Shown: positions 10,401-21,902, numbered from the stretch's first letter. The stretch: DNA of 64,000 nucleotides from Ectopseudomonas composti (GCF_001567565.1 NZ_LSSW01000026.1:62001-126000); one strand, 5' to 3'. Made by a program: numbers and translations. Notes: generated by a model not told the origin, from the sequence alone.

Positions 10401-10920
10401 TCAGCGCGCCACGTACGGCGAACTCACCGTGCTCGTACACGGTATCGACGCAGCGGTAGCCGGCAGCTTCAAGGCGTGTGCGCATCTGATCCACGTCCAG
10501 CTTCTGGCCGACATCCAGCACCAGGCTGCTGCCGAGCAGAAAGCTTTTCGGTGCCAGGCGGTGTAGGGCGGTGGCGATCGGCACTACCAGAATGCCGCGG
10601 CTCAGTTGCGGCAGTCGATAAAGGGCGGCGATACGCTGGGAGATGATGTCCTGGTGCGGCGAAAAAACGTCGTAGGGCAGGGTTTCCCAGTCGGGGAAAT
10701 GCAGTACGGGCAGATCCGGGGCGAAGAAAGTCAGTTCTTCCTGCAGGCGCTCGGCGTTCTGGCTGCCCTCGGTCAGCACCAGGGTGAAGCGTCCGGCATT
10801 GCTGGCCGCTTCTGCTATCGCCAGGGACAGGGCGGCGCCGGGCAGATTGCCCCACTGCTGTTTGCCAGCGCTGGACGGCAGGGAAGGGAGTCTGAGTACG
10901 GACGCGGTCTTTGCGGACAC
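7468..10920 (-). CDS. mfd: Transcription-repair coupling factor Mfd
   Basis: An 1150-residue DNA translocase that removes stalled RNA polymerase and recruits UvrA. Domain order is normal: an N-terminal UvrB-like region (residues about 1-340, with LTEGSQNAERLQEELTFF), the RNA-polymerase-interacting domain (about 480-550, HIDHGVGRYLGL), and RecA-like motor domains. These carry Walker A VCGDVGFGKTE, DEEH in VIIDEEHRFG, TATPIPRTL, and motif VI QLRGRVGRS. The C-terminal regulatory domain D7 ends at ALLERLAPTT. Length matches the family (about 1150). A minus-strand promoter is visible about 33 bp upstream, and the CsiV-like gene follows after 11 bp. Confidence 0.98.
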   Translation of the reverse strand: MSAKTASVLRLPSLPSSAGKQQWGNLPGAALSLAIAEAASNAGRFTLVLTEGSQNAERLQEELTFFAPDLPVLHFPDWETLPYDVFSPHQDIISQRIAALYRLPQLSRGILVVPIATALHRLAPKSFLLGSSLVLDVGQKLDVDQMRTRLEAAGYRCVDTVYEHGEFAVRGALIDLFPMGSETPYRIDLFDDEIETLRTFDPETQRSVDKVESIRLLPAREFPLEKKAVTDFRGRFRERFDVDFRRCPIYQDLSSGITPAGIEYYLPLFFEETGTLFDYLPSDTQVFSLPGIEKAAEQFWQDARNRYEDRRVDPERPLLPPADIFLPVEDCFARLKNWPRVVVNQDDIEPGVGQTRFDARALPDLAIQAKAGEPLAALRRFIEEYQGRVLFCAESAGRREVLLELLARLKLKPKEVDGWPAFVASGERLNICIAPLDEGLLLDDLALIAESPLFGQRVMQRRRREKGRDAGDNVIKNLTELREGAPVVHIDHGVGRYLGLVTMEFDGQAAEFLALQYADEAKLYVPVASLHLIARYTGSDDALAPLHRLGSEVWQKAKRKAAEQVRDVAAELLDIYARRAAREGFAFQDPALDYATFSAGFPFEETPDQQTAIDAVRADMLAGRPMDRLVCGDVGFGKTEVAMRAAFIAVHSGKQVAVLVPTTLLAQQHYNSFRDRFADWPVKVEVMSRFKSAKEVDEAVQQLAEGKVDIVIGTHKLLQDDVKFQNLGLVIIDEEHRFGVRQKEQLKALRSEVDILTLTATPIPRTLNMAVAGMRDLSIIATPPARRLSVRTFVMEANKPTIKEALLRELLRGGQVYYLHNDVKTIEKCAADLAELVPEARIGIGHGQMRERDLEQVMSDFYHKRFNVLVASTIIETGIDVPSANTIIIDRADKFGLAQLHQLRGRVGRSHHQAYAYLLTPPRKQMTPDAEKRLEAIANAQDLGAGFVLATHDLEIRGAGELLGDGQSGQIQAVGFTLYMEMLERAVKAIQKGEQPNLDQPLGGGPEINLRVPALIPEAYLPDVHARLILYKRIASATDEDGLKELQVEMIDRFGLLPEPSKHLMRLTLLKLQAEKLGITKVDAGPQGGRIEFASDTCVDPLTLIKLIQAQPKRYKFEGATVFKIQVPMERAEERFNTLEALLERLAPTT

Positions 10921-10952
10921 AGGCGGCTCACGATCATGACGAAAGGCCCGGA

Positions 10953-10982
10953 ATTGTAGCGGGGCTTGGTGGTCAATGTCAG
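10953..10982 (-). promoter_or_regulatory. Candidate mfd promoter
   Basis: On the minus strand CTGACA (10977-10982) and TACAAT (10953-10958) are separated by 18 bp. It is back to back with the candidate gap promoter on the other strand. Confidence 0.5.
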
Positions 10983-10998
10983 TCGCGACAGGCGCGCA

Positions 10999-11027
10999 TT
11001 GCTCATGCAGGCGCGCACCGTCATAAT
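10999..11027 (+). promoter_or_regulatory. Candidate gap promoter
   Basis: TTGCTC (10999-11004) and CATAAT (11022-11027) are separated by 17 bp. The predicted transcript would have a leader of about 35-40 nt before the GTG start at 11070. Confidence 0.45.
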
Positions 11028-11069
11028 GTAGCCCCTTTTTTCAGCCCCTACATGTGGAAGGTATTGCCC

Positions 11070-12518
11070 GTGACTCAGAAGCCCGACCAGTGTCTCGGTG
11101 AATGGATCGATCGTGAAGCCCTTGCGGAAGCAATGATTCCGCTGATTGGTCAGCTCTACCGCAACAACAATGTGGTGACCTCGATCTATGGCCGTGGCCT
11201 GATCAACCGTTCTGTCATCGACATCCTCAAGGCTCACCGTTTTGCCCGTCACCGTCTGGCCGACGAGGCGGAACTGTCGGTGCACGACACCTTCCCCATG
11301 CTCAAGGCCATGAGCGAGCTCAAACTGGGCGCCGCTTCCGTGGACCTGGGCAAGCTGGTTGCCAAGTTCAAGGCCGAAGGCGCTGGCCGCAGCGTCGAGC
11401 AGTTCGTCAAGGACGAGCTGGACGATGTGGTCGGCAAGCAGAACGGTTCCGGCCGTGAAGGCACTGATGTGGTTCTGTACGGTTTCGGCCGCATCGGCCG
11501 CCTGCTGGCGCGCATCCTGATCGAGAAGACTGGCGGTGGTGATGGTCTGCGTCTGCGCGCCATCGTCGTGCGCAAGGGTGCCAGCAACGACCTGGTCAAG
11601 CGTGCCAGCCTGCTGCGTCGTGACTCGGTACACGGCAAGTTCAACGGCACCATCACCATCGATGAAGAGAACAACACCCTGACGGCCAACGGCAACCTGA
11701 TCCAGGTGATCTACGCCAAGGACCCGAAGGAAGTCGACTACACCCAGTACGGCATCAAGAACGCGCTGCTGGTGGACAACACCGGCGTGTGGCGTGATGC
11801 CGAGGGCCTGGGTCAGCACCTGACCTGCCCGGGTGTCGATCGTGTAGTGCTCACCGCTCCCGGCAAGGGCGCTCTGAAGAACATCGTGCACGGCATCAAC
11901 CACGGCGAAATCAGCGCCGAGGACAAGATCATCTCCGCTGCTTCCTGCACCACCAACGCCATCGTGCCGGTGCTCAAGGCGGTCAATGATCAGTACGGCA
12001 TCGTCAACGGTCACGTCGAGACCGTGCACTCCTACACCAACGACCAGAACCTGATCGACAACTTCCACAAAGGCAGTCGTCGCGGCCGTAGCGCTGCGTT
12101 GAACATGGTCATCACCGAAACTGGCGCTGCTACCGCTGCCGCCAAGGCGCTGCCGGTGCTCAAGGGCAAACTGACCGGTAATGCCATTCGCGTGCCGACG
12201 CCGAACGTGTCCATGGCCATTCTCAATCTGAATCTGGAGAAGGCCACTACCCGCGAAGAAATCAACGAGTACCTGCGCCAGATGGCCATGCACTCGGATC
12301 TGCAGAAGCAGATCGACTTCGTTAGCTCGCAGGAAGTGGTTTCCACCGACTTCGTCGGTTCGCGCCACGCCGGCGTGGTGGATGCCGAAGCGACCATCGC
12401 CAACGATAACCGCGTCGTGCTGTATGTCTGGTACGACAACGAGTTCGGTTACAGCTGCCAGGTGGTGCGCGTGATGGAAGACATGGCCGGGGTCAACCCG
12501 CCAGCATTCCCGCGTTAA
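11070..12518 (+). CDS. gap: Glyceraldehyde-3-phosphate dehydrogenase, long (about 480-residue) form
   Basis: A 482-residue GAPDH with an N-terminal extension of about 130 residues before the usual Rossmann domain, which starts near VLYGFGRIGRLLARIL. The catalytic Cys is in SAASCTTNAIVPVLKAV. This long form is typical of pseudomonads and some other gammaproteobacteria next to mfd, and is distinct from the roughly 335-residue glycolytic/gluconeogenic Gap; it is thought to act in central carbon metabolism, with coenzyme preference uncertain from sequence. I chose the GTG at 11070 (MTQKPDQ) because GGAAGG lies 8 bp upstream; an in-frame ATG at 11052 would add six residues. A strong terminator follows the gene. 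Confidence 0.92.
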   Translation: MTQKPDQCLGEWIDREALAEAMIPLIGQLYRNNNVVTSIYGRGLINRSVIDILKAHRFARHRLADEAELSVHDTFPMLKAMSELKLGAASVDLGKLVAKFKAEGAGRSVEQFVKDELDDVVGKQNGSGREGTDVVLYGFGRIGRLLARILIEKTGGGDGLRLRAIVVRKGASNDLVKRASLLRRDSVHGKFNGTITIDEENNTLTANGNLIQVIYAKDPKEVDYTQYGIKNALLVDNTGVWRDAEGLGQHLTCPGVDRVVLTAPGKGALKNIVHGINHGEISAEDKIISAASCTTNAIVPVLKAVNDQYGIVNGHVETVHSYTNDQNLIDNFHKGSRRGRSAALNMVITETGAATAAAKALPVLKGKLTGNAIRVPTPNVSMAILNLNLEKATTREEINEYLRQMAMHSDLQKQIDFVSSQEVVSTDFVGSRHAGVVDAEATIANDNRVVLYVWYDNEFGYSCQVVRVMEDMAGVNPPAFPR

Positions 12519-12534
12519 GCATCAGGGTTGCAAG

Positions 12535-12563
12535 AAAAACGGGAGCTTCGGCTCCCGTTTTTT
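12535..12563 (+). terminator. Intrinsic terminator after gap
   Basis: A stem AAAAACGGGAGC/GCTCCCGTTTTT closed by a TTCG tetraloop and followed by a T-run, 16 bp after the gap stop codon. Confidence 0.93.
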
Positions 12564-12666
12564 GTGCCTGGAAAGCGGCTCGCTGAAGTTAGCTCAGGTT
12601 GATATGGGTCAGCATCGACTTTGTTGCTGGCTGTTACCGAAAAGCCAAAAAAAGCAAGTGCTTGGG

Positions 12667-12695
12667 TGGTCAGTGACAGGGGGGGTCTTTATAAT
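12667..12695 (+). promoter_or_regulatory. Candidate nqr operon promoter
   Basis: TGGTCA (12667-12672) and a perfect TATAAT (12690-12695) are separated by 17 bp. It is the only good sigma70-type promoter I see between the gap terminator and nqrA, and would serve the whole eight-gene operon. Confidence 0.6.
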
Positions 12696-12768
12696 TAAGC
12701 GGATTTTTTACCCAGGTTTGGCGCCTTCCTCCACGCCCATGTCGTATCGGCGTGGTCGGGTCTATTAG

Positions 12769-14166
<1,398 letters not shown>

Positions 14167-14169
14167 TCC

Positions 14170-15381
14170 GTGGGCATTCGTGCATTCCTCGACAAGATCG
14201 AGCACAACTTCGAAAAGGGCGGCAAGTACGAGAAGTGGTACGCGCTCTACGAAGCCATCGATACCTTCTTCTATCGTCCTGGCAGCGTGACCAAAACCAC
14301 CGCTCACGTGCGTGATGGCATCGACCTCAAGCGCATGATGATCACCGTGTGGCTGTGTACCTTCCCGGCGATGTTCTTCGGTATGTGGAACACCGGCTAC
14401 CAGGCCAACCTGATCTTCGCCCAGAGCCCCGAGCTGCTGGCGAGCCAGGAAGGCTGGCGCTTCGCTCTGATCGGCTCGCTGGCCGGTTTCGATCCGAACA
14501 GCCTGTGGGACAACTTCATTCAGGGTGCGGCTTACTTCCTGCCCGTCTACGCGGTGACCTTCATCGTTGGCGGTTTCTGGGAAGTGCTGTTCGCCTCGAT
14601 CCGCCGTCACGAAGTCAACGAAGGCTTCTTCGTTACCTCCGTGCTGTTCGCCCTGATCCTGCCGCCAAGCATTCCGCTGTGGCAGGTCGCTCTGGGCATC
14701 AGCTTCGGCGTGGTGATCGGCAAGGAGGTGTTCGGTGGTACCGGCAAGAACTTCCTCAACCCGGCGCTGACTGGTCGTGCCTTCCTGTTCTTCGCTTATC
14801 CGGCGCAGATGTCCGGTGATGCGGTGTGGACGGCGGTCGACGGTTTCGCTGGCGCCACCTCGCTGAGCCTGGCGGCCAGTGGCGGCATCGAGAACGTGAT
14901 CAACAACGGCATCACCTGGATGGACGCTTTCGTCGGCACCATTCACGGCTCGATGGGCGAAACCAGCACCCTGGCCATCGCCATCGGCGGTCTGGTTCTG
15001 TTGCTGACCCGTATTGCTTCCTGGCGCATCGTCGTCGGCGTGATGCTGGGCATGATCGGCCTGAGCCTGCTGCTCAATCTGATCGGCTCCACCACCAATC
15101 CGATGTTCGCCATGCCCTGGTACTGGCACTTGGTAGTTGGCGGCTTCGCTTTCGGCATGTTCTTCATGGCCACCGACCCAGTGTCGGCCTCCATGACCAA
15201 CACCGGCAAATGGATCTTCGGCGCTCTAATCGGCGTGATGGTCGTGCTGATCCGTGTGGTCAACCCGGCCTTCCCCGAGGGCATGATGCTGGCGATCCTG
15301 TTCGCCAACCTGTTTGCACCGCTGATCGACCACTTCGTCGTTCAGGCCAATATCAAGCGGAGGCTGGCACGTAATGTCTAG
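14170..15381 (+). CDS. nqrB: Na+-translocating NADH:quinone reductase subunit B
   Basis: A 403-residue membrane subunit with about ten transmembrane helices; with NqrD/E it carries the sodium path. It binds riboflavin and a covalent FMN. The FMN attachment threonine is Thr230 in [12 protein letters not shown], matching the flavinylation motif that ApbE recognises. Start is GTG at 14170 with AAGGAGGG just upstream, inside the end of nqrA. It overlaps nqrC by 8 bp, which suggests translational coupling. Length is slightly under the Vibrio subunit (about 412). Confidence 0.97.
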   Translation: MGIRAFLDKIEHNFEKGGKYEKWYALYEAIDTFFYRPGSVTKTTAHVRDGIDLKRMMITVWLCTFPAMFFGMWNTGYQANLIFAQSPELLASQEGWRFALIGSLAGFDPNSLWDNFIQGAAYFLPVYAVTFIVGGFWEVLFASIRRHEVNEGFFVTSVLFALILPPSIPLWQVALGISFGVVIGKEVFGGTGKNFLNPALTGRAFLFFAYPAQMSGDAVWTAVDGFAGATSLSLAASGGIENVINNGITWMDAFVGTIHGSMGETSTLAIAIGGLVLLLTRIASWRIVVGVMLGMIGLSLLLNLIGSTTNPMFAMPWYWHLVVGGFAFGMFFMATDPVSASMTNTGKWIFGALIGVMVVLIRVVNPAFPEGMMLAILFANLFAPLIDHFVVQANIKRRLARNV

Positions 15382-16162
15382 TCAAAAAGAATCCACCGTC
15401 CGCACGCTGACGGTGGCGGTGCTGGTGTGTCTGGTGTGCTCGGTGTTCGTCGCCGGCGCAGCCATCGCACTGAAGCCGACTCAGGTTGAAAACCGCCTGC
15501 TGGACAAGCAGCGCAGCATCCTGGCGATCGCAGGTCTGGCCCAGCCGGGCATGTCCTCGGCCCAGGTCAAGCAGGTGTTCGACGGTACCATCACCGCCAA
15601 GCTGGTGGACCTGGAAACCGGCAAGTTCTCCGACGCCTTCGACCCGATCACCTTCGACCCGCTCAAGGCGGCCAAGGATCCCAAGCTGTCCACCGCATTG
15701 AGCAGCAGCGAGGACATCGCCGGGATCAAGCGCCAGGAGCGTTACACCACCGTTTACATGGTGGAGAAGGACGGTCAGCTGCAAACCCTGATCCTGCCAG
15801 TGCGTGGTTACGGCCTGTGGTCGACCCTGCACGGCTTCATCGCAGTCAAGGGCGACCTCAACACCGTGGTCGGTATGGGCTTCTACCAGCACGGCGAAAC
15901 GCCGGGCCTGGGTGGTGAAGTCGACAACCCGAAATGGAAAGGTCAGTGGCCGGGCAAGACCCTGTTCGACGAGAACGGCAAGCTCGCCGTGCAAGTCGTC
16001 AAGGGTGGTGTCGATCCGCAGAGCCCGCAAGCGACCCATCAGGTCGATGCGCTCGCCGGTGCCACGCTCACCAGCAATGGGGTGGATCATCTGCTGAAGT
16101 TCTGGCTCGGCCAGAACGGCTTCGGTCCGTTTATCGCTAACCTGCGCGCAGGGGAGGCATGA
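15374..16162 (+). CDS. nqrC: Na+-translocating NADH:quinone reductase subunit C
   Basis: A 262-residue subunit with one N-terminal transmembrane helix ([20 protein letters not shown]) and a large periplasmic domain that carries a covalently bound FMN. The attachment residue is Thr231 in [14 protein letters not shown], the flavinylation motif near the C-terminus. The FMN-binding domain spans about residues 130-250. It overlaps nqrB by 8 bp and nqrD by 4 bp (ATGA). The operon-linked apbE supplies the transferase needed for this modification. Confidence 0.97.
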   Translation: MSSQKESTVRTLTVAVLVCLVCSVFVAGAAIALKPTQVENRLLDKQRSILAIAGLAQPGMSSAQVKQVFDGTITAKLVDLETGKFSDAFDPITFDPLKAAKDPKLSTALSSSEDIAGIKRQERYTTVYMVEKDGQLQTLILPVRGYGLWSTLHGFIAVKGDLNTVVGMGFYQHGETPGLGGEVDNPKWKGQWPGKTLFDENGKLAVQVVKGGVDPQSPQATHQVDALAGATLTSNGVDHLLKFWLGQNGFGPFIANLRAGEA

Positions 16163-16832
16163 TCATGTCGCAGCCGACTATTAAAGAAGTCCTGCTTAAT
16201 CCGATCTTCAACAACAACCCGATTGGCCTGCAGATCCTCGGGATCTGCTCGGCCCTGGCGGTGACCTCGAACCTGCAGACTGCCTTGGTGATGTCCGCCG
16301 CGCTGACGCTGGTGACCGGTTTCTCCAACCTGTTCATCTCCATGATCCGCAGCCAGATTCCAGGCTCGATCCGCATGATCGTGCAGATGGTGATCATCGC
16401 CTCGTTGGTGATCGTGGTCGATCAGGTGCTCAAGGCCTACGCCTTCAGTCTGTCCAAGCAGCTATCGGTGTTCGTCGGCCTGATCATCACCAACTGCATC
16501 GTGATGGGGCGTGCCGAGGCGTTCGCCATGCAGAACCCGCCGGTGCTGTCGTTCTTCGACGGTATTGGTAACGGTCTGGGCTACAGCGCCATGCTGATCG
16601 CCCTGGGCGTGATCCGCGAACTGTTCGGTGCCGGCAAGCTGATGGGCTACGAGGTCTTCTCCGTGGTCAACGACGGTGGCTGGTACCAGCCCAACGGCAT
16701 GCTGCTGCTGCCGCCTTCGGCGTTCTTCCTGATCGGCCTGTTCATCTGGGCCATCCGTAGCTGGAAGAGGGACCAGGTCGAGGCCAATGCCTACAAGATG
16801 GCGCCTCAGGTATCCAGCAAGGAGGCCTATTA

Positions 16833-16833
<1 letters not shown>
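16159..16833 (+). CDS. nqrD: Na+-translocating NADH:quinone reductase subunit D
   Basis: A 224-residue integral membrane subunit of the NqrDE/RnfAE family with about six helices. NqrD and NqrE form a pseudo-symmetric pair that holds an intramembrane iron centre; the relevant Cys is in [18 protein letters not shown]. The first ATG (16159) overlaps the nqrC stop codon; a second at 16165 ([13 protein letters not shown]) is the more usual family start and lies two codons on. The junction with nqrE is a single-base overlap. Confidence 0.96.
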
Positions 16834-17441
<608 letters not shown>

Positions 17442-17456
17442 GGAAAGGATGAACAG

Positions 17457-18680
17457 ATGAATTACGAAATTTTCCTCGCCATCGGCATGTTCACCGCCAT
17501 CGTGCTCGCGCTGGTGCTGATCATCCTCGCCGCGCGCGCCAAGCTGGTTTCCAGCGGTGACGTGAGCATCGAGATCAACGGCGAAAAAACCATCGTGGTA
17601 CCGGCTGGCGGGAAGCTGCTGCAGACCCTGGCCGACAACAACATCTTCCTGTCTTCCGCCTGCGGCGGCGGCGGCACCTGCGCGCAGTGCAAGTGCGTCG
17701 TCGAGGCTGGCGGCGGCGAGATGCTGTCGACCGAAGAGTCGCACTTCACCAAGCGCGAAGCCCGCGAGGGCTGGCGCCTGTCCTGCCAGACTCCGGTCAA
17801 GCAGGACATGAAGATCGAAGTCCCGGAAGAGGTCTTCGGCGTCAAGAAGTGGGAATGCACCGTCGAGTCCAACCCCAACGTCGCTACCTTCATCAAGGAG
17901 CTGACGCTGAAGCTGCCGGAGGGCGAGAACGTCGACTTCCGCGCCGGTGGTTACGTGCAGCTCGAGTGCCCGCCGCACACCGTCAACTACAAGGACTTCG
18001 ATATCCAGGAGGAGTATCGCGGCGACTGGGACAAGTTCAACCAGTGGAAGTACGTATCCAAGGTCGAGGAGACCGTGATCCGTGCCTATTCCATGGCCAA
18101 CTACCCGGAAGAGCGCGGTCTGGTGAAGTTCAACATCCGTATCGCCTCGCCGCCCCCCGGCAAGGACGATCTGCCGCCGGGCAAGATGTCTTCCTACGTG
18201 TTCAGCCTCAAGCCGGGCGACAAGATCACCGTGTACGGACCCTTCGGTGAGTTCTTCGCCAAGGACACCGATGCCGAGATGGTCTTCATCGGCGGTGGTG
18301 CCGGCATGGCGCCGATGCGCTCGCACATCTTCGACCAGCTCAAGCGCCTGAAGTCCACGCGCAAGATCAGCTTCTGGTACGGCGCGCGTTCCATGCGCGA
18401 GTCGTTCTACAACGAAGAGTACGATCAGCTGGCCGCAGAGAACCCGAACTTCCAGTGGCATTTGGCGCTGTCCGATCCGCAGCCCGAAGACAACTGGACC
18501 GGCCTCAAGGGCTTCATCCACAACGTGCTGTACGAGAACTACCTGAAGGACCACCCGGCTCCGGAAGATTGCGAGTTCTACATGTGCGGCCCGCCCATGA
18601 TGAACGCCGCCGTGATCAAGATGCTGACCGACCTGGGTGTCGAGCCGGAGAACATCCTCCTCGACGACTTCGGCGGCTAA
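17457..18680 (+). CDS. nqrF: Na+-translocating NADH:quinone reductase subunit F (NADH entry subunit)
   Basis: A 407-residue subunit that takes electrons from NADH. Order: N-terminal membrane helix (residues about 4-27); a 2Fe-2S ferredoxin domain with Cys69, Cys75, Cys78 and Cys110 ([14 protein letters not shown] and RLSCQ); an FAD domain with [11 protein letters not shown]; and an NAD-binding domain with [14 protein letters not shown] and the C-terminal [11 protein letters not shown]. The sequence ends DDFGG as in the family. All cofactor ligands are present. apbE starts two bases after its stop codon. Confidence 0.97.
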   Translation: MNYEIFLAIGMFTAIVLALVLIILAARAKLVSSGDVSIEINGEKTIVVPAGGKLLQTLADNNIFLSSACGGGGTCAQCKCVVEAGGGEMLSTEESHFTKREAREGWRLSCQTPVKQDMKIEVPEEVFGVKKWECTVESNPNVATFIKELTLKLPEGENVDFRAGGYVQLECPPHTVNYKDFDIQEEYRGDWDKFNQWKYVSKVEETVIRAYSMANYPEERGLVKFNIRIASPPPGKDDLPPGKMSSYVFSLKPGDKITVYGPFGEFFAKDTDAEMVFIGGGAGMAPMRSHIFDQLKRLKSTRKISFWYGARSMRESFYNEEYDQLAAENPNFQWHLALSDPQPEDNWTGLKGFIHNVLYENYLKDHPAPEDCEFYMCGPPMMNAAVIKMLTDLGVEPENILLDDFGG

Positions 18681-18682
18681 GC

Positions 18683-19708
18683 ATGAGGTCTGCGGTACTC
18701 CAGCCCGTTATCGCTGTCGCCCTGGCGGCAGCCCTAACGGGCTGCTTGCATTCTGAACGGATCGAAGAGTTCGGTGGCCCGACCATGGGCAGCACCTATT
18801 CGATCAAATACGTCCGCAGTGAAGGTGTCGCGCCGCAAGCCGAACTCAAGGCCGCGACCGAGGCGATCCTCGCCGAGATCGATCTGCAGATGTCCACCTA
18901 TCGCGATGATTCGCTGATCGAGCAGTTCAACCAGGCTCCCGCCGGTACCTGCCAGTCGATGCCCAAGGGCGTGCTGGATCTGGTACGCGCCGGCAATCGT
19001 CTGCACCAGGAGAGCCAGGGCTACTTCGACCTGACGCTGGAGCCGTTGCTCGACCTCTGGGGCTTCGGGCCCAAAGGGCAGGGCGAAGCGGTGCCGGATG
19101 CCGAGCGTCTGGCGCAAGTGCGTCAGCGGGTCGGTCAGCAGCACCTGAAGATCGAAGGCGAGCAACTGTGCAAGGATGTCGACGTGGAAGTCGACTTCAA
19201 CAGCATCGCTGCCGGTTATGCCGTCGACCGGATCGTCGCACGCCTGGGCGAACTGGGCGTCACCAGCTACCTGATCGAAGCCACCGGCGAGCTCAAGGCC
19301 GCAGGCTTCAAGCCCGATGGCAGCCATTGGCGCATTGGTCTCGAAGCGCCGCGCGATGATCAGCGTGTCGCTCAGCGCATTCTGCAACTCGATGGTTACG
19401 GTATTTCCACCTCGGGTGACTATCGCAACTACTTCGAAGAGAACGGCCAGCGCTACTCGCACACGCTCGATCCGTTGACTGGCAAACCGGTCAATCACAA
19501 GCTGGCAGCTGTCACGGTGGCAGATCCATCGACCTTGCGCGCCGATGGCTTGTCTACCCTATTGATGGTACTTGGACCGGATGCCGGCATGGCGTTCGCC
19601 GAGCGCAACGGTATCGCGGCGTTTTTCGTGACGCGTGAGGGCAAGGGCTTCGTCACACACGGCACGACCGCATTCGAGCAGCTATTCGCTGCAGGAGATG
19701 AGCAATGA
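18683..19708 (+). CDS. apbE: FAD:protein FMN transferase (lipoprotein)
   Basis: A 341-residue ApbE-family flavin transferase that moves FMN from FAD onto Thr residues of NqrB and NqrC. An N-terminal lipoprotein signal ends in the lipobox LTGC with Cys21, so the enzyme is anchored on the periplasmic face, where NqrC needs it. Family motifs are TMGSTYSIKY, VDFNSIAAGYAVDRI (Mg/FAD-binding) and the C-terminal TLRADGLSTLLMVLG. The start at 18683 follows nqrF by two bases. The gene overlaps nqrM by 4 bp. Confidence 0.95.
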   Translation: MRSAVLQPVIAVALAAALTGCLHSERIEEFGGPTMGSTYSIKYVRSEGVAPQAELKAATEAILAEIDLQMSTYRDDSLIEQFNQAPAGTCQSMPKGVLDLVRAGNRLHQESQGYFDLTLEPLLDLWGFGPKGQGEAVPDAERLAQVRQRVGQQHLKIEGEQLCKDVDVEVDFNSIAAGYAVDRIVARLGELGVTSYLIEATGELKAAGFKPDGSHWRIGLEAPRDDQRVAQRILQLDGYGISTSGDYRNYFEENGQRYSHTLDPLTGKPVNHKLAAVTVADPSTLRADGLSTLLMVLGPDAGMAFAERNGIAAFFVTREGKGFVTHGTTAFEQLFAAGDEQ

Positions 19709-19935
19709 CTTTTCTGGTTGTATTTCTGGCTATGATTCTGGTCGTCGGCATGATGGCCGTCGGCGTGATCATGGGGCGTAAGCCCATCGCGGGTTCCTGC
19801 GGTGGTATCGCCAATCTGGGTATCGAGAAGGAATGCTCGATCTGCGGCGGTAGTCGTGAAAAGTGCGAAGAGGTCAATCGCGACACCAGCGAATCGCCAA
19901 ACACCGATCTGGCTTACGACGCGAGCAAACGCTGA
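19705..19935 (+). CDS. nqrM: Na+-NQR maturation protein NqrM
   Basis: A 76-residue protein with one N-terminal transmembrane helix (FLVVFLAMILVVGMMAVGVIM) and a cytoplasmic Cys cluster: Cys32 in GSCGG, Cys44 and Cys47 in ECSICGG, and Cys54 in REKCEE. NqrM (DUF539) is required for assembly of the iron centre between NqrD and NqrE. It overlaps apbE by 4 bp and closes the operon. The small size, four cysteines and position make the call firm. Confidence 0.93.
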   Translation: MTFLVVFLAMILVVGMMAVGVIMGRKPIAGSCGGIANLGIEKECSICGGSREKCEEVNRDTSESPNTDLAYDASKR

Positions 19936-19961
19936 ACCAGGCGGTACGGCAGGTTGTTGGA

Positions 19962-19976
19962 ATACCCGGCGGGTAT
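19962..19976. promoter_or_regulatory. Near-perfect palindrome between nqrM and sthA
   Basis: ATACCCG-G-CGGGTAT, within the slightly longer GGAATACCCGGCGGGTATCC. It is too compact to be a transcript hairpin and looks more like a protein-binding site. The regulator is unknown. Confidence 0.3.
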
Positions 19977-20113
19977 CCACTGCAATGCCGATGGCGCGGC
20001 GCCTGGCTCGGACTCGTGCATGAGCCTGTTTCTGCTGCAGCAATGGCAACGCACGACTGCATGGATGCAGGGGCAAAGCCGAGATAGTTTTTCAACAGCC
20101 TGATAGATTGATA

Positions 20114-20138
20114 GCCGACGCCGTTATCCGGCGTCGGC
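20114..20138 (+). promoter_or_regulatory. Perfect 10-bp hairpin upstream of sthA
   Basis: GCCGACGCCG/CGGCGTCGGC with loop TTATC, ending 49 bp before the sthA start codon. There is no T-run after it, so it is either a Rho-assisted end for the nqr operon or a structure in the sthA leader. Confidence 0.4.
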
Positions 20139-20187
20139 CCTGCCGAGGGTGCGCCACAAGCGCTCCGGCCTGATCCGAGGAGTAAAC

Positions 20188-21582
20188 ATGGCGGTCTACA
20201 ACTATGACGTAGTGGTGCTGGGCTCGGGCCCGGCAGGCGAGGGCGCGGCGATGAACGCGGCCAAGGCCGGGCGCAAGGTGGCTGTCGTCGACAACCGCCC
20301 ACTGGTCGGCGGTAACTGCACTCACCTGGGGACCATTCCCTCCAAGGCACTGCGTCATTCGGTGCGGCAGATCATGCAGTTCAACACCAACCCGATGTTC
20401 CGCCAGATTGGCGAGCCGCGCTGGTTCTCCTTCCCAGACGTGCTGAAGAGCGCCGAGAAGGTCATCGCCAAGCAGGTCACGTCGCGCACCGGTTATTACG
20501 CGCGTAACCGCATCGACACCTATTTCGGTAGCGCGAGCTTCTCCGACGAGCACACCGTCGAGGTGGTCTGCATCAACGGCGCTGTCGAGAAGCTGGTGGC
20601 CAAGGACGTGGTGATCGCCACGGGTTCGCGGCCCTATCGCCCGGCCGATGTCGATTTCCGCCACCCGCGTATCTACGACAGCGACACCATTCTCAGCCTC
20701 GGCCACACCCCGCGCCGCCTGATCATCTACGGAGCCGGAGTCATCGGCTGTGAGTACGCGTCGATCTTCAGTGGTCTGGGCGTGCTGGTGGACCTGATCG
20801 ACAATCGCGATCAGTTGCTCAGCTTCCTCGACTCGGAAATTTCCGATGCGCTCTCCTACCACCTGCGCAACAACAACGTGCTAATTCGTCACAACGAAGA
20901 GTACGAGCGCATCGAGGGGCTGGAGAACGGCGTGATCCTGCACCTGAAATCGGGCAAGAAGATCAAGGCCGACGCCTTGCTGTGGTGCAACGGGCGTACC
21001 GGTAACACCGACCAGCTGGGGCTGGAGAACATCGGCATCAAGGTCAACAGCCGTGGCCAGATTCAGGTCGACGAGCGCTATCGCACCGAAGCCAGCAACA
21101 TCTACGCGGCTGGTGATGTGATCGGTTGGCCGAGCCTGGCCAGTGCCGCATCCGACCAGGGCCGTTCCGCCGCTGGCAGCATCGTCGATAACGGTAGCTG
21201 GCGTTTTGTCGATGATGTCCCGACCGGCATCTACACCATTCCGGAGATCAGCTCGATCGGCAAGAACGAGCGTGAGCTGACTCAGGCCAAGGTGCCTTAC
21301 GAAGTGGGCAAGGCCTTCTTCAAGGGGATGGCCCGCGCGCAGATCTCGGTAGAGCCGGTGGGCATGCTGAAGATCCTGTTCCACCGTGAAACCCTGGAAG
21401 TACTGGGTGTGCACTGCTTCGGTTACCAGGCTTCGGAGATCGTCCACATCGGTCAGGCGATCATGAACCAGAAGGGCGAAGCCAATACCATCAAGTACTT
21501 CATCAACACCACGTTCAACTACCCGACCATGGCCGAGGCCTATCGGGTGGCGGCGTTCGATGGTCTCAACCGGCTTTTTTGA
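20188..21582 (+). CDS. sthA: Soluble pyridine nucleotide transhydrogenase SthA
   Basis: A 464-residue flavoprotein that transfers hydride between NADPH and NAD+, mainly to reoxidise surplus NADPH. It is built like dihydrolipoamide dehydrogenase: N-terminal FAD motif [18 protein letters not shown](P)-binding [18 protein letters not shown], and the C-terminal dimerisation domain. The redox disulfide of related reductases is replaced by [11 protein letters not shown] with a single Cys, which is diagnostic for SthA. The ATG at 20188 has GAGGAG 6 bp upstream, so the few in-frame codons before it were not used. The gene stands alone with its own terminator. Confidence 0.97.
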   Translation: MAVYNYDVVVLGSGPAGEGAAMNAAKAGRKVAVVDNRPLVGGNCTHLGTIPSKALRHSVRQIMQFNTNPMFRQIGEPRWFSFPDVLKSAEKVIAKQVTSRTGYYARNRIDTYFGSASFSDEHTVEVVCINGAVEKLVAKDVVIATGSRPYRPADVDFRHPRIYDSDTILSLGHTPRRLIIYGAGVIGCEYASIFSGLGVLVDLIDNRDQLLSFLDSEISDALSYHLRNNNVLIRHNEEYERIEGLENGVILHLKSGKKIKADALLWCNGRTGNTDQLGLENIGIKVNSRGQIQVDERYRTEASNIYAAGDVIGWPSLASAASDQGRSAAGSIVDNGSWRFVDDVPTGIYTIPEISSIGKNERELTQAKVPYEVGKAFFKGMARAQISVEPVGMLKILFHRETLEVLGVHCFGYQASEIVHIGQAIMNQKGEANTIKYFINTTFNYPTMAEAYRVAAFDGLNRLF

Positions 21583-21694
21583 GCGGCTCCGGCCGGCGGC
21601 CTGAGCCGGTCGGAGAGGCAGGCTGGGAGCAGGCTTGCGAATGGCGCTGGCCGAATCGGGAAAGCTTCTAGCGTCTCAGGCGGCAGCAAACGAC

Positions 21695-21718
21695 AAAACC
21701 GGCCATTGGCCGGTTTTT
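21695..21718 (+). terminator. Intrinsic terminator after sthA
   Basis: A stem AAAACCGGCC/GGCCGGTTTT with loop ATT, followed by a T-run. It lies about 110 bp after the sthA stop codon. Confidence 0.85.
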
Positions 21719-21820
21719 GTTTTTGGGGTCGCATGGCGCGCTCCCGCGCCCAGCAGGGTTCGCCGCGCGCACGGCTGGATGTGAACCGGGGTTTAGTGTG
21801 TACGCATCGTATTCGAGTGT

Positions 21821-21843
21821 TCGCGGCTAAAGCCCCTCCCACA
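21821..21843 (+). repeat. REP-like unit, copy 1 of an identical trio
   Basis: Contains GCGGCTAAAGCCCCTCCCAC. The same 23 bases occur exactly at 51138-51160 and, inverted, at 56942-56964. Such GCGGCTNAAGCC motifs are typical pseudomonad extragenic palindromes. Confidence 0.85.
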
Positions 21844-21902
21844 AGCAGACCGTTGCTTAGCGAGCTGTGACCTGGAGCGCAGCCGGGCTAACAGGTTTGC
21901 GG

